Assembly (NCBI GenBank): GCA_034435395.1
Contig: DAOTXK010000326.1
Location: 1-6,309, forward strand
Length of the DNA: 6,309 nucleotides
Direction: 5' to 3'
DNA from: DAOTXK01 sp034435395
Lineage (GTDB): Bacteria > Chloroflexota > Anaerolineae > Aggregatilineales > Ch27
Both the position numbers and the translations under genes were made by a program. The stretch's first letter is position 1; each line of letters opens with the position of its first letter. Below, in pieces: positions 1 to 5,337 of the stretch. The notes below the pieces were generated by a model. That model did no database searches and was not told where the DNA came from. It saw only the letters and a program-made list of their open reading frames with translations.

Positions 1-27
1 GAATTGCCAGGGCACGCCCCCGGCCTA

Positions 28-33
28 TACAAT
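28..33 (+). promoter_or_regulatory. candidate -10 box for the lipoprotein gene
   Basis: TACAAT, within TATACAAT at 26-33, matches the -10 consensus at five of six positions. Transcription would start near position 40. That would leave the Shine-Dalgarno-like GGAGGA at 35-40 largely outside the message and would favour the second start codon at 68, which has its own GGAGGGGG at 53-60. No convincing -35 box can be placed because little upstream sequence is available. This is a motif call only. Confidence 0.35.
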
Positions 34-67
34 CGGAGGAACAGCGATGGCAGGAGGGGGTGCTTTC

Positions 68-901
68 ATGGGGAGACGGTTACGGGAAGGCGGGACGCTG
101 CTGCTGGGGACGCTCCTGCTGCTGGCGGCCTGCCAGCGAGGACCGAACTTCATCGCCGCCGGGACCAGCAACACGGCCTGGGTCCCGGTTTACCGCGACT
201 TCGACGGCGTCACCATGGTCTACGTGCCCGCTGGATGTTTGATGATGGGGCGCAGCGGCGGGCCGCCGGAAGAATCGCCGGTCCGGCGGGTGTGCCTGAC
301 CGAGTTCTGGATCGGCCAGACCGAGGTCACCAATGCCCAGTACGCCAGGTGCGTGGCGGCCGGAGCCTGCACGCCGCCCGCCGACCGGACGCTCTACGAC
401 CGCGCCGCCTACGCCGACCACCCGGTGGTCAACGTCACCTGGGAACAGGCCGACGCCTACGCCCGGTGGCGCGGGGGACGGCTGCCCACGGAGGCCCAGT
501 GGGAGTACGCGGCGCGCGGGCCGGAGGGGCGGGTTTATCCCTGGGGCAGCGCCGAGCCGACCTGCGACCGGGCCTGGATCAGCGGCTGCGGGAGCGGGAC
601 GGCGGCGGTCGGGCCGCAGGAGCGCCCGATGGGCCGGTCGTGGGTGGGGGCGCTGGACATGGCGGGCAACGTCTGGGAATGGGTGGACGCCTGGTACGAC
701 AACCGGGCATATGCCACCCTGGCTGATGGCGCAGTGGACCCCCCTGGCCCGGCGGAAGGCACGATGCGCGTGTTGCGCGGCGGGGCCTGGAGCGACGACC
801 AGGAGCGGACCAGGACAACCTACCGGTCGCGGCACAACCCCAACTTCCTCAGCGACGGGCGCGGCTTCCGGATCATCATCATCGCGCCGCGCGAAGGATG
901 A
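68..901 (+). CDS. secreted lipoprotein with FGE-sulfatase (SUMF1-type) domain
   Basis: About 277 residues from the ATG at 68. The N-terminus MGRRLREGG followed by a Leu-rich stretch and LLLLAAC is a textbook lipoprotein signal peptide, so the protein should be lipid-anchored at Cys22 and face outside. From about residue 50 to the end it is a compact FGE-sulfatase (formylglycine-generating enzyme-like, C-type-lectin-like) domain. Landmarks are VYVPAGC, WIGQTEVTNAQY, VTWEQADAYARW, RLPTEAQWEYAARGP, YPWG, DMAGNVWEW, VLRGGAW and a terminal GFR. The catalytic region after RGGAW (SDDQERTRTTYRSR) has no cysteine, so formylglycine-generating activity is unlikely; a binding or structural role is inferred. 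Cys pairs such as RCVAAGAC could form disulfides. An in-frame ATG at 47 with GGAGGA seven to twelve bases upstream is an equally legal start. I prefer 68 for the compact signal peptide and the -10 position. It is paralogous to the C-terminal domain of the next gene, which starts 62 bp downstream. Confidence 0.85.
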   Translation: MGRRLREGGTLLLGTLLLLAACQRGPNFIAAGTSNTAWVPVYRDFDGVTMVYVPAGCLMMGRSGGPPEESPVRRVCLTEFWIGQTEVTNAQYARCVAAGACTPPADRTLYDRAAYADHPVVNVTWEQADAYARWRGGRLPTEAQWEYAARGPEGRVYPWGSAEPTCDRAWISGCGSGTAAVGPQERPMGRSWVGALDMAGNVWEWVDAWYDNRAYATLADGAVDPPGPAEGTMRVLRGGAWSDDQERTRTTYRSRHNPNFLSDGRGFRIIIIAPREG

Positions 902-913
902 CGGGGCTTGCGT

Positions 914-919
914 TATAAT
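914..919 (+). promoter_or_regulatory. candidate -10 box for the TIR gene
   Basis: A perfect TATAAT lies in the 62-bp gap between the lipoprotein gene and the TIR gene, in otherwise GC-rich DNA. The predicted start near 926 leaves a leader of about 38 nt that contains the GAGG ribosome-binding motif. No TTGACA-like box is found 16-18 bp upstream, where the lipoprotein gene's last codons lie. The TIR gene may thus have its own promoter as well as read-through from the upstream gene. Confidence 0.45.
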
Positions 920-963
920 ACCCTTACCCTGTTGATCGGCTGGCGGTAGCGAGGGTGAGGGTC

Positions 964-2640
964 GTGCGGATTTTTGTCTCCTACAGCCGCATTGATCGGG
1001 CGCTGGCGCGGGACCTGGTCCGGCGGCTGCGCGATCGGTTCCGCCACGCCGAGGTCTGGTACGCCGACAGCCTGTCCAATGGTTACGGCGGCTGGGCGGA
1101 AACCCTGCGCCAGATCGCGGCCTGCGACATCTTCATCTGCCTGCTGTCGCAGGATGCGGTCGAGTCGCCGTACTGCCAGGCCGAACTGGAGGAGGCGCTG
1201 CAACAGGGCAAGTGTATCCTCCCCGTGGTGATCCGCGCCGGGACGCCCGTCCCCGCGTCCCTCCGCCAGTATCCCCTGGTGGACCTGTCAAGGCCCAACG
1301 TGTTGGGCGGCATCACGGCGGACGGGCTGGCCGACCTGCGAGGGGCTATCGCGCGCATCCTGGCGGCGAGGGCTGGCTCGCCGCCAGGGCGTGGTCCGGT
1401 TTCCCCGGGGGCCGCGCCAGCGCCGGTCCGCGCGCGTCGTCAGGGCGGCGGGGGGCGGGGACGGCTGTGGGCGCTGGGCATGGCGCTGCTGGCGCTGGTA
1501 GCGCTGATCGCCCTGGTGGCGGCGTTGCATGACCGTTCCGACCGGGAGGCCACGCCGACGGTGACCCTGGTGGCAGTCATCCCGGACATCCGCCCCAGCC
1601 CGCCGCCGGAGACGGCGACCGCCGCGCCGACGGCCACCCAGCCGCTGACGCCCGGCCCGACGGCCAAATCGTCCACGCCGGTGGAAACCAGGGCGACGGC
1701 CACGCTCGCCCCCACCGACCGGCCCAGCCCGACGCCGACGGCGTCCCGGACCCCCACTGCCCCGCCCACACTGCCCCGGACCGCCGACCGGATGGGCACG
1801 TCGCAGCCAACGGAAACCCTGACGATCACCCCCACCGGCACCCCCACGCCCACGCCGGCCCGCCTGGCGGGGACGCCGGTGGTGGAGTCGCTGGGCGGCG
1901 TGCCGCTGGTCTACGTGCCCGCCGGCTGTTTCCTGATGGGGAGCGACGACGGCGACCCTGACGAGCGCCCCGTTCATCGGGTGTGTCTGAGCGCCTTCTG
2001 GATCGGGCGGACCGAGGTGACCAACGCCCAGTATGCCGCCTGCGTGGATGAGGGGGGCTGCCTGCCGCTGGCCGACCGCCGCTATGCCAGCGACCCGGCC
2101 TACGCCGACCATCCGGCGGTGGGCGTCACCTGGGAGCAGGCGGACGCCTACGCCGCCTGGCTCTCGGCGACGACCGGGGAGTCATTCCGCCTGCCGACGG
2201 AAGCCCAGTGGGAATACGCGGCGCGCGGGCCGGAGAGTCGCCTCTATCCCTGGGGGGAGACCTTCGACGGGACGCGGCTGAACTACTGTGACGTCAACTG
2301 CCCCAGCGACGGGCGCGATTCGGCCTATGATGACGGGTATGCGCGCACCGCCCCGGCAGGCCGCTACAGCCCGGCGGGCGACTCCTGGGTCGGCGCAGCG
2401 GACCTGGCGGGCAACGTCTGGGAGTGGACCGCCGACTGGTACAGCGCCGGTTATTACGCCTCGCTGCCCGACGGCGCGCGCGACCCGGCGGGGCCGGAGG
2501 CGGGCCAGATGCGGGTGCTGCGCGGCGGCTCATGGTACCTGGACCGGCGGCTGTGCCGCAGCGCTGACCGCTACGGCAACCGCCCCGGCTACTGGTACTG
2601 GAGCGTGGGCTTCCGGGTGGCCCGGCCGGCGGATTCATGA
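964..2640 (+). CDS. TIR domain - transmembrane - FGE-sulfatase receptor-like protein
   Basis: 558 residues from GTG at 964. Residues 2-135 form a bacterial TIR_2-type domain: MRIFVSYSRIDRALA opens it, followed by WAETLRQIAACDIFICLLS and then SPYCQAELEEAL. Glu74 in that last motif aligns with the catalytic Glu of NAD-cleaving TIR proteins such as SARM1 (WVHKEI). Residues 168-188 (LWALGMALLALVALIALVAAL region) are one transmembrane helix preceded by Arg/Gly-rich, positively charged residues, predicting TIR inside and the rest outside. Residues 196-302 are a Pro/Thr/Ser/Ala-rich, probably extended linker. Residues 308-557 are an FGE-sulfatase domain (VYVPAGC, WIGRTEVTNAQY, RLPTEAQWEYAARGPE, DLAGNVWEW, VLRGGSW, GFR). 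Only one Cys (531) follows RGGSW, so the FGE cysteine pair is incomplete. GTG at 955 is an in-frame alternative, but GAGG at 951-954 abuts it, whereas that motif is 9 nt from 964 and gives a typical MRIFVSYS start. Inferred role: envelope sensing coupled to an intracellular TIR effector, or signalling scaffold. Domain calls are firm; function is not. Confidence 0.88.
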   Translation: MRIFVSYSRIDRALARDLVRRLRDRFRHAEVWYADSLSNGYGGWAETLRQIAACDIFICLLSQDAVESPYCQAELEEALQQGKCILPVVIRAGTPVPASLRQYPLVDLSRPNVLGGITADGLADLRGAIARILAARAGSPPGRGPVSPGAAPAPVRARRQGGGGRGRLWALGMALLALVALIALVAALHDRSDREATPTVTLVAVIPDIRPSPPPETATAAPTATQPLTPGPTAKSSTPVETRATATLAPTDRPSPTPTASRTPTAPPTLPRTADRMGTSQPTETLTITPTGTPTPTPARLAGTPVVESLGGVPLVYVPAGCFLMGSDDGDPDERPVHRVCLSAFWIGRTEVTNAQYAACVDEGGCLPLADRRYASDPAYADHPAVGVTWEQADAYAAWLSATTGESFRLPTEAQWEYAARGPESRLYPWGETFDGTRLNYCDVNCPSDGRDSAYDDGYARTAPAGRYSPAGDSWVGAADLAGNVWEWTADWYSAGYYASLPDGARDPAGPEAGQMRVLRGGSWYLDRRLCRSADRYGNRPGYWYWSVGFRVARPADS

Positions 2641-2660
2641 AGGGGAGGGTGGCATCCCCT
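2641..2660. terminator. weak stem-loop between convergent genes
   Basis: AGGGGA (2641-2646) pairs with TCCCCT (2655-2660) across an 8-nt loop, directly after the TIR gene stop and facing the converging toxin gene. There is no T-run on either side, so this is at best a weak, possibly bidirectional terminator. The 86 bp between the convergent stops otherwise hold only the orphan transporter-gene tail. Confidence 0.25.
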
Positions 2661-2668
2661 CACCAGGT

Positions 2669-2717
2669 TTATGGCTTCGCCCACTCGCCCCACCACGCCG
2701 GGCCGTAGTCGTCGCCG
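2669..2717 (-). pseudogene. orphan C-terminal tail of a second solute-binding protein
   Basis: Read on the minus strand, this stretch encodes LFGDDYGPAWWGEWAKP then TAA (2669-2671). It mirrors the C-terminus of the complete solute-binding protein (GVGDYGPAWWGEWNK, stop at 3374). The DNA is identical over 31 bp (2681-2711 versus 3383-3413). Resemblance continues at the protein level beyond the identical block on the C-terminal side (WAKP versus WNK) and weakly on the other side (LFG versus LSG). It is therefore best read as the remnant of a paralogous gene, not as a pure target duplication. All upstream coding sequence is missing: the DUF5615 stop codon lies nine bases away. It has no start and is not expected to be expressed as a protein. 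Confidence 0.7.
2681..2711. repeat. 31-bp direct repeat, left copy
   Basis: Identical to 3383-3413 in the same orientation over all 31 bases, beginning CCACTCGCCCC and ending GCCGTAGTCG. The two copies bracket a 671-bp segment holding the DUF433/DUF5615 pair and its putative promoter. On the minus strand both encode DYGPAWWGEW. Confidence 0.95.
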
Positions 2718-2726
2718 AACAGTCGC

Positions 2727-3059
2727 CTATATGAACTCTACGCGGCTGGCCATGTCTTCAGCGGATAGCCGGGCATGGATGCTGATCAGTGCTCGCACCC
2801 AGCGCCCGATGGTCATGTGCCTCTGTTTGCCAAAGACGATCCCGGCATGTTCGATACCCTGACGCGCCAGCCTCAGGAAGTCCCGATCATGGGTGCACAG
2901 CACACGTCCCATCACCGTCGCCCGCGTCAGGTGATCGCGGTCAGCGTTGCTTAACCTGCCAAGTTCGCGCACCGTCACCGCGTCTATCCCGCGCCGGTTC
3001 AGGTGTTCAGCCACGACCACCGGCACGTTTTCGTCCAGATAGTTCTTAATCGCGGCCAC
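2727..3059 (-). CDS. DUF5615 PIN-like toxin
   Basis: 110 residues starting at GTG (3057-3059). LDENVP at residues 8-13, an Asp at 40 in LSNADRDHL and THDRDFL at 56-62 are hallmarks of the DUF5615 PIN-like (Mut7-C/VapC-related) family. The acidic residues Asp9, Asp40, Asp58 and Asp60 fit the metal-binding site of PIN-fold RNases. Length is normal for the family. The start lies inside the end of the upstream DUF433 gene (14-nt overlap) with only a weak AAGAG ribosome-binding motif, which points to translational coupling in an antitoxin-first operon. The likely role is an RNase toxin held in check by the DUF433 partner; RNase activity is inferred from the fold. The C-terminus RVEFI ends at TAG right beside the orphan transporter tail, so the last few residues may be affected by the junction. 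Confidence 0.85.
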   Translation of the reverse strand: MAAIKNYLDENVPVVVAEHLNRRGIDAVTVRELGRLSNADRDHLTRATVMGRVLCTHDRDFLRLARQGIEHAGIVFGKQRHMTIGRWVRALISIHARLSAEDMASRVEFI

Positions 3060-3333
3060 GGGTCAGCTCTTCGCGCAGTTCGTCCGCGATGCGTTCACTC
3101 TCCGCGATTTCGGCGTCGATCTCGGCCTTATGATCGAAATAATAGGCCAGCGCGGCATGGACCTGCCCCAGCGTCAGGTCCAACTGCGCGGCGATCTCGT
3201 CGGGCGTCTGCATCCACACGTCGTGGTAAATGGCGATGTCCGAGACCATGACCTGAGTCCCGGCGATGACCGGACGTCCGCTGCGGACAGCCGGATCCGA
3301 AACGATGGTTTCGATGGCGAGAATCTGGCGCAT
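3046..3333 (-). CDS. DUF433 antitoxin
   Basis: 95 residues from ATG (3331-3333). SDPAVRSGRPVIAGTQVMVS (residues 12-31) is the characteristic DUF433 motif. TPDEIAAQLDLTLGQVHAAL followed by AYYFDHKAEID completes the small winged-helix-like domain (about residues 5-75). The charged tail ESERIADELREELTRGRD is helical and probably wraps the toxin. DUF433 proteins paired with DUF5615 or PIN toxins are known as VapB-type antitoxins and DNA-binding autorepressors. AGAGGTGA lies just before the start (minus strand, about 3337-3344) as ribosome-binding site, with slightly short spacing. It overlaps the toxin start by 14 nt and sits 40 bp downstream of the solute-binding protein stop on the same strand. 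Confidence 0.88.
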   Translation of the reverse strand: MRQILAIETIVSDPAVRSGRPVIAGTQVMVSDIAIYHDVWMQTPDEIAAQLDLTLGQVHAALAYYFDHKAEIDAEIAESERIADELREELTRGRD

Positions 3334-3362
3334 GGCTCACCTCTGGTAGCAACCTTGACCTG

Positions 3363-3371
3363 ATGATACCA
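3363..3371 (-). promoter_or_regulatory. candidate extended -10 promoter of the toxin-antitoxin pair
   Basis: On the minus strand this reads TGG-TATCAT, an extended -10 element lying 29 bp upstream of the DUF433 start and three bases past the solute-binding protein stop. Predicted transcription start is near 3356. Short inverted repeats overlap it (TGATG 3361-3365 with CATCA 3372-3376), a position that would suit autorepression by the antitoxin. No -35 consensus is visible. The arms are only 5 bp, so the operator idea is weak. Confidence 0.4.
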
Positions 3372-3373
3372 CA

Positions 3374-5173
3374 TCATTTGTTCCACTCGCCCCACCACGC
3401 CGGGCCGTAGTCGCCCACGCCGCTCAACCCCGCCGCCACGCCGACATATACGGCATCCGCCCACAGCGGGACCGCCGGGTACAGCCCCGCCGGGCCGAAC
3501 AGCCGCCCCTCAAGATGGGCGTACACGTCAGGCCGCCCGTCGCCGCTGACCGTCGCCGCCGCCCAGTCGATCAGCGCATCGACGGGGCCGCAGGGCAGGC
3601 CGCTATAGAAGTAGCCGAAGCGGCAGTGGAAGGCGTCCGCCGCGCCGCCCTGGGCGTCGAGGGTCAGGGCTGACCAGGGCGCGATCCAGATGTGCGGGCG
3701 GGTGGTGTGTTCGAAATCCACCATCCCCCGCCCCAGGTCGACCAGCCGGTCCTGCCGCAGGGGGATCACCTCAAACAGCCCGGCCCCGCAGTTGAGGGTC
3801 GCCGTCCACTGGGCGATGATCTGGTCCCCCAGCGCTTCCTGGCCCTGGGGAACCGCCACCTGGATGATCTCCGGCACGCCCTGGCAGTTGGGGAACCCGG
3901 CGGCGGCCAGGGCGTCGCGCGCCGCCTCCGGCTCAAAGCTGATACCGGCGTCGGCGGGCGGCCCGGCGATCGCGGCGGGCGGGGTGAAGGTGGTGATCGG
4001 CAGCCGGAACGGGTCACTGGCGGCCAGCCTTTCCCGGTCCAGCGCCCAGGCCAGCGCCTGGCGCACGCCCAACTGGTTCACGAAGGCGCGTTCGGTGGAG
4101 AAGCCGAGCACCGTCACCGCTGACCCGCGCCAGACCTGGACCGCGTCCGGCCTTTGCTGGCGGAGGTCGGGGCCGCCCGCCCCCAGCCGGGCGAAGTCAA
4201 CCGCCCCGCGCGCGAACAGCGCCGCCCGCGCCGCGTCGTCGGCCTCATAGGTGATGGTGATCGGCCCGATGTTACCCGGCAGCGGCTCCGGCCAGTGAGG
4301 GTTGCGGACCAGCGTCAGGGTCTGGCCGGGTTCCCACGCCGCCAGGACGTAGGGGCCGTCGCTGACGAGGGTGGGCCAGGCGGGCGTGAAGGTGACGAAC
4401 TCGCGGGGCACCGGGCGGAACTCCGGCTGGGTCAGCAGGGCGGGCAGGTAGGCAGTGGGGAAGGCCAGCCGCAGGACCAGCGTGGCCGGGGTCGGCGCTT
4501 CCGCCCCCACCCAGCCAGCGACCCGCTCGTCGGTGATGAGCAGCGGGTCGGCCTGAGCGGCGGTGTAACAGCCCTGGATCACCAGCACGGCGGGGCTGGC
4601 GGGCGAGGGCCGGAGCGGGTGGCAGGCCCGCCGCAGCGCCTCCACTACATCGTCGGCGGTCACCGGACGCCGGACAAAAACCTCGCCGCTGGCCGGGTTG
4701 TAGCCGACCCAGGGGATGTCGTCGCGCAGGGTGAAGGTCCAGGTCAGCCCGTCCGCGCTGACCGTCCACTCCCGCGCCAGGACCGGGACGGCGCGGCGCG
4801 TCGGCGCGTCGTAGCGGAACAGACCGACGAACAGGTTTTCGATCAGGTCGCGGGCGTCGGCGGCCTCCAGCGGCAGGGAGACAGGATCGGGCACGGGCGA
4901 CTGCGCCGTCGCGCCGGGGATGGGGACGGCGGCCAGGCGCAGGGTGAAGCTTCCCTCTTGCGCCTGTATTTTCACCAGCGAGAGGGCCAGCGCGCCCACC
5001 ACCCCGACGATCAGACCCCGGCGGACGAGGCGGGTCGCCGCTAGGACGACGCCGCTTCGCTTACGACGGTCGTCCTGGTGCCGCCCAGGGACAGCAGGGA
5101 CAGGGCATGCCCTGTCCCGGATGGAGCATGCCCCCCTACACCCGTCTCCGCCGTTGACATTCGTTCGCTCCAT
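3374..5173 (-). CDS. ABC transporter solute-binding protein, family 5 (peptide/oligopeptide type)
   Basis: Up to 599 residues from the ATG at 5171-5173. The mature part carries SBP_bac_5 signatures: PVLAREWTVSADGLTWTFTL at about 130-149, VTADDVVEALRRA at 171-183, SDGPYVLAAWEPGQTLTLVR then NPHW at 271-294, and GVRQALAWALDRERLA at 369-384. Residues 51-72 (RRGLIVGVVGALALSLVKIQ, then AQ) form a signal peptide or anchor; no lipobox is seen. Family members capture peptides or other solutes outside the cell for an ABC importer; the ligand cannot be told here and no permease or ATPase genes are in the window. The start is uncertain. Residues 1-33 are encoded by palindromic repeat DNA (for example ACSIRDRACPVP) and do not look like protein. 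Yet no ATG, GTG or TTG lies between there and the hydrophobic helix (the next candidates, CTG 5012-5014 and GTG 5000-5002, fall inside it). GAGG 11 nt upstream of 5173 is a weak ribosome-binding site. The C-terminal 31 bp are duplicated at 2681-2711. Confidence 0.88.
   Translation of the reverse strand: MERTNVNGGDGCRGACSIRDRACPVPAVPGRHQDDRRKRSGVVLAATRLVRRGLIVGVVGALALSLVKIQAQEGSFTLRLAAVPIPGATAQSPVPDPVSLPLEAADARDLIENLFVGLFRYDAPTRRAVPVLAREWTVSADGLTWTFTLRDDIPWVGYNPASGEVFVRRPVTADDVVEALRRACHPLRPSPASPAVLVIQGCYTAAQADPLLITDERVAGWVGAEAPTPATLVLRLAFPTAYLPALLTQPEFRPVPREFVTFTPAWPTLVSDGPYVLAAWEPGQTLTLVRNPHWPEPLPGNIGPITITYEADDAARAALFARGAVDFARLGAGGPDLRQQRPDAVQVWRGSAVTVLGFSTERAFVNQLGVRQALAWALDRERLAASDPFRLPITTFTPPAAIAGPPADAGISFEPEAARDALAAAGFPNCQGVPEIIQVAVPQGQEALGDQIIAQWTATLNCGAGLFEVIPLRQDRLVDLGRGMVDFEHTTRPHIWIAPWSALTLDAQGGAADAFHCRFGYFYSGLPCGPVDALIDWAAATVSGDGRPDVYAHLEGRLFGPAGLYPAVPLWADAVYVGVAAGLSGVGDYGPAWWGEWNK
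3383..3413. repeat. 31-bp direct repeat, right copy
   Basis: Identical to 2681-2711 and located within the last codons of the solute-binding protein gene, where it encodes DYGPAWWGEW on the minus strand. Similarity stops abruptly at DNA level on both sides. Confidence 0.95.
5043..5076. repeat. inverted repeat, 8-bp arms
   Basis: AGGACGAC (5043-5050) is the reverse complement of GTCGTCCT (5069-5076), with an 18-nt loop. It lies next to the 22-bp palindrome, inside the doubtful N-terminal codons of the solute-binding protein gene. It may be part of the same composite repeat element or a 5' mRNA hairpin of that gene. Confidence 0.5.
5097..5118. repeat. perfect 22-bp palindrome, repeat family copy 1
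   Basis: Half-site GGGACAGGGCA is followed immediately by its exact reverse complement. The left flank contains a further AGGGACAG (5086 onward) as a direct repeat. The inner 20 bp follow the pattern GGAC-NN-GGCATGCC-NN-GTCC, which recurs at 5377-5396. Dispersed GCATGC-centred palindromes of this general form are common in some bacterial genomes (REP-like). As single-stranded DNA or RNA it would fold to a hairpin with almost no loop, so a cruciform or protein-binding role is also possible. Confidence 0.9.
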
Positions 5174-5283
5174 GAGAGACCGGTCCTCGCAAGCGAAGGG
5201 GCAGGCCCTCGCGCCCGCCCCCAGGAACCAGCGTCGGTTATGTTACCGTCATCGCCGGGAAGTAGCAAGGCGCGCACTGGAGA

Positions 5284-5301
5284 TCGGGCGCATCCGCCCG
5301 A
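5284..5301. repeat. inverted repeat upstream of the glycosyltransferase promoter
   Basis: TCGGGCG (5284-5290) and CGCCCGA (5295-5301) are perfect inverted arms around a 4-nt CATC loop. Relative to the predicted start at 5338 it spans about -54 to -37, a typical position for a regulator-binding site. It could equally end transcription entering from the left, though there is no T-run. The remaining intergenic DNA (5174-5283) shows nothing convincing. Confidence 0.4.
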
Positions 5302-5321
5302 CACGCAAACCGCCCACCGCG

Positions 5322-5330
5322 TGGTACAAT
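5322..5330 (+). promoter_or_regulatory. extended -10 promoter, leaderless start
   Basis: TGG-TACAAT is an extended -10 element (TGN plus a five-of-six -10 match). The ATG at 5338 begins 8 bases after its last base, where transcription itself should begin. There is no -35 consensus and no Shine-Dalgarno sequence before the ATG, so the message is probably leaderless. Confidence 0.55.
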
Positions 5331-5337
5331 CCGCGCC

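Noticed and set aside
1550..1870. Repetitive Pro/Thr codons as a non-coding tandem repeat or CRISPR-like array
   Set aside because: The units are irregular, stay in frame with the flanking TIR and FGE domains, and encode a typical low-complexity linker.
1900..2640. FGE/C-type-lectin-like domain as the variable protein of a diversity-generating retroelement
   Set aside because: No reverse transcriptase, template repeat or adenine-rich variable region is present in the window.
2681..3413. 31-bp direct repeats as a transposon target-site duplication
   Set aside because: Too long for usual target duplications, no terminal inverted repeats or transposase in the segment, and protein-level similarity continues past the identical DNA on the C-terminal side, fitting a paralogue remnant better.
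5124..5140. Third GCATGC-centred element just right of the 22-bp palindrome as another full repeat copy
   Set aside because: It shares the GCATGC core and a CCCC run, but the arms do not pair beyond a few bases; it may be flanking sequence of the same element.
5154..5159. Perfect TTGACA on the + strand, a possible -35 box
   Set aside because: No -10-like hexamer lies 16-18 bp downstream (region around 5176-5183 is GC-rich), and no gene begins at the expected distance.
5239..5245. Possible minus-strand -10 box (TAACAT) for the solute-binding protein gene
   Set aside because: A weak match with no extended -10 or -35 element; AT-rich hexamers of this quality are expected by chance.
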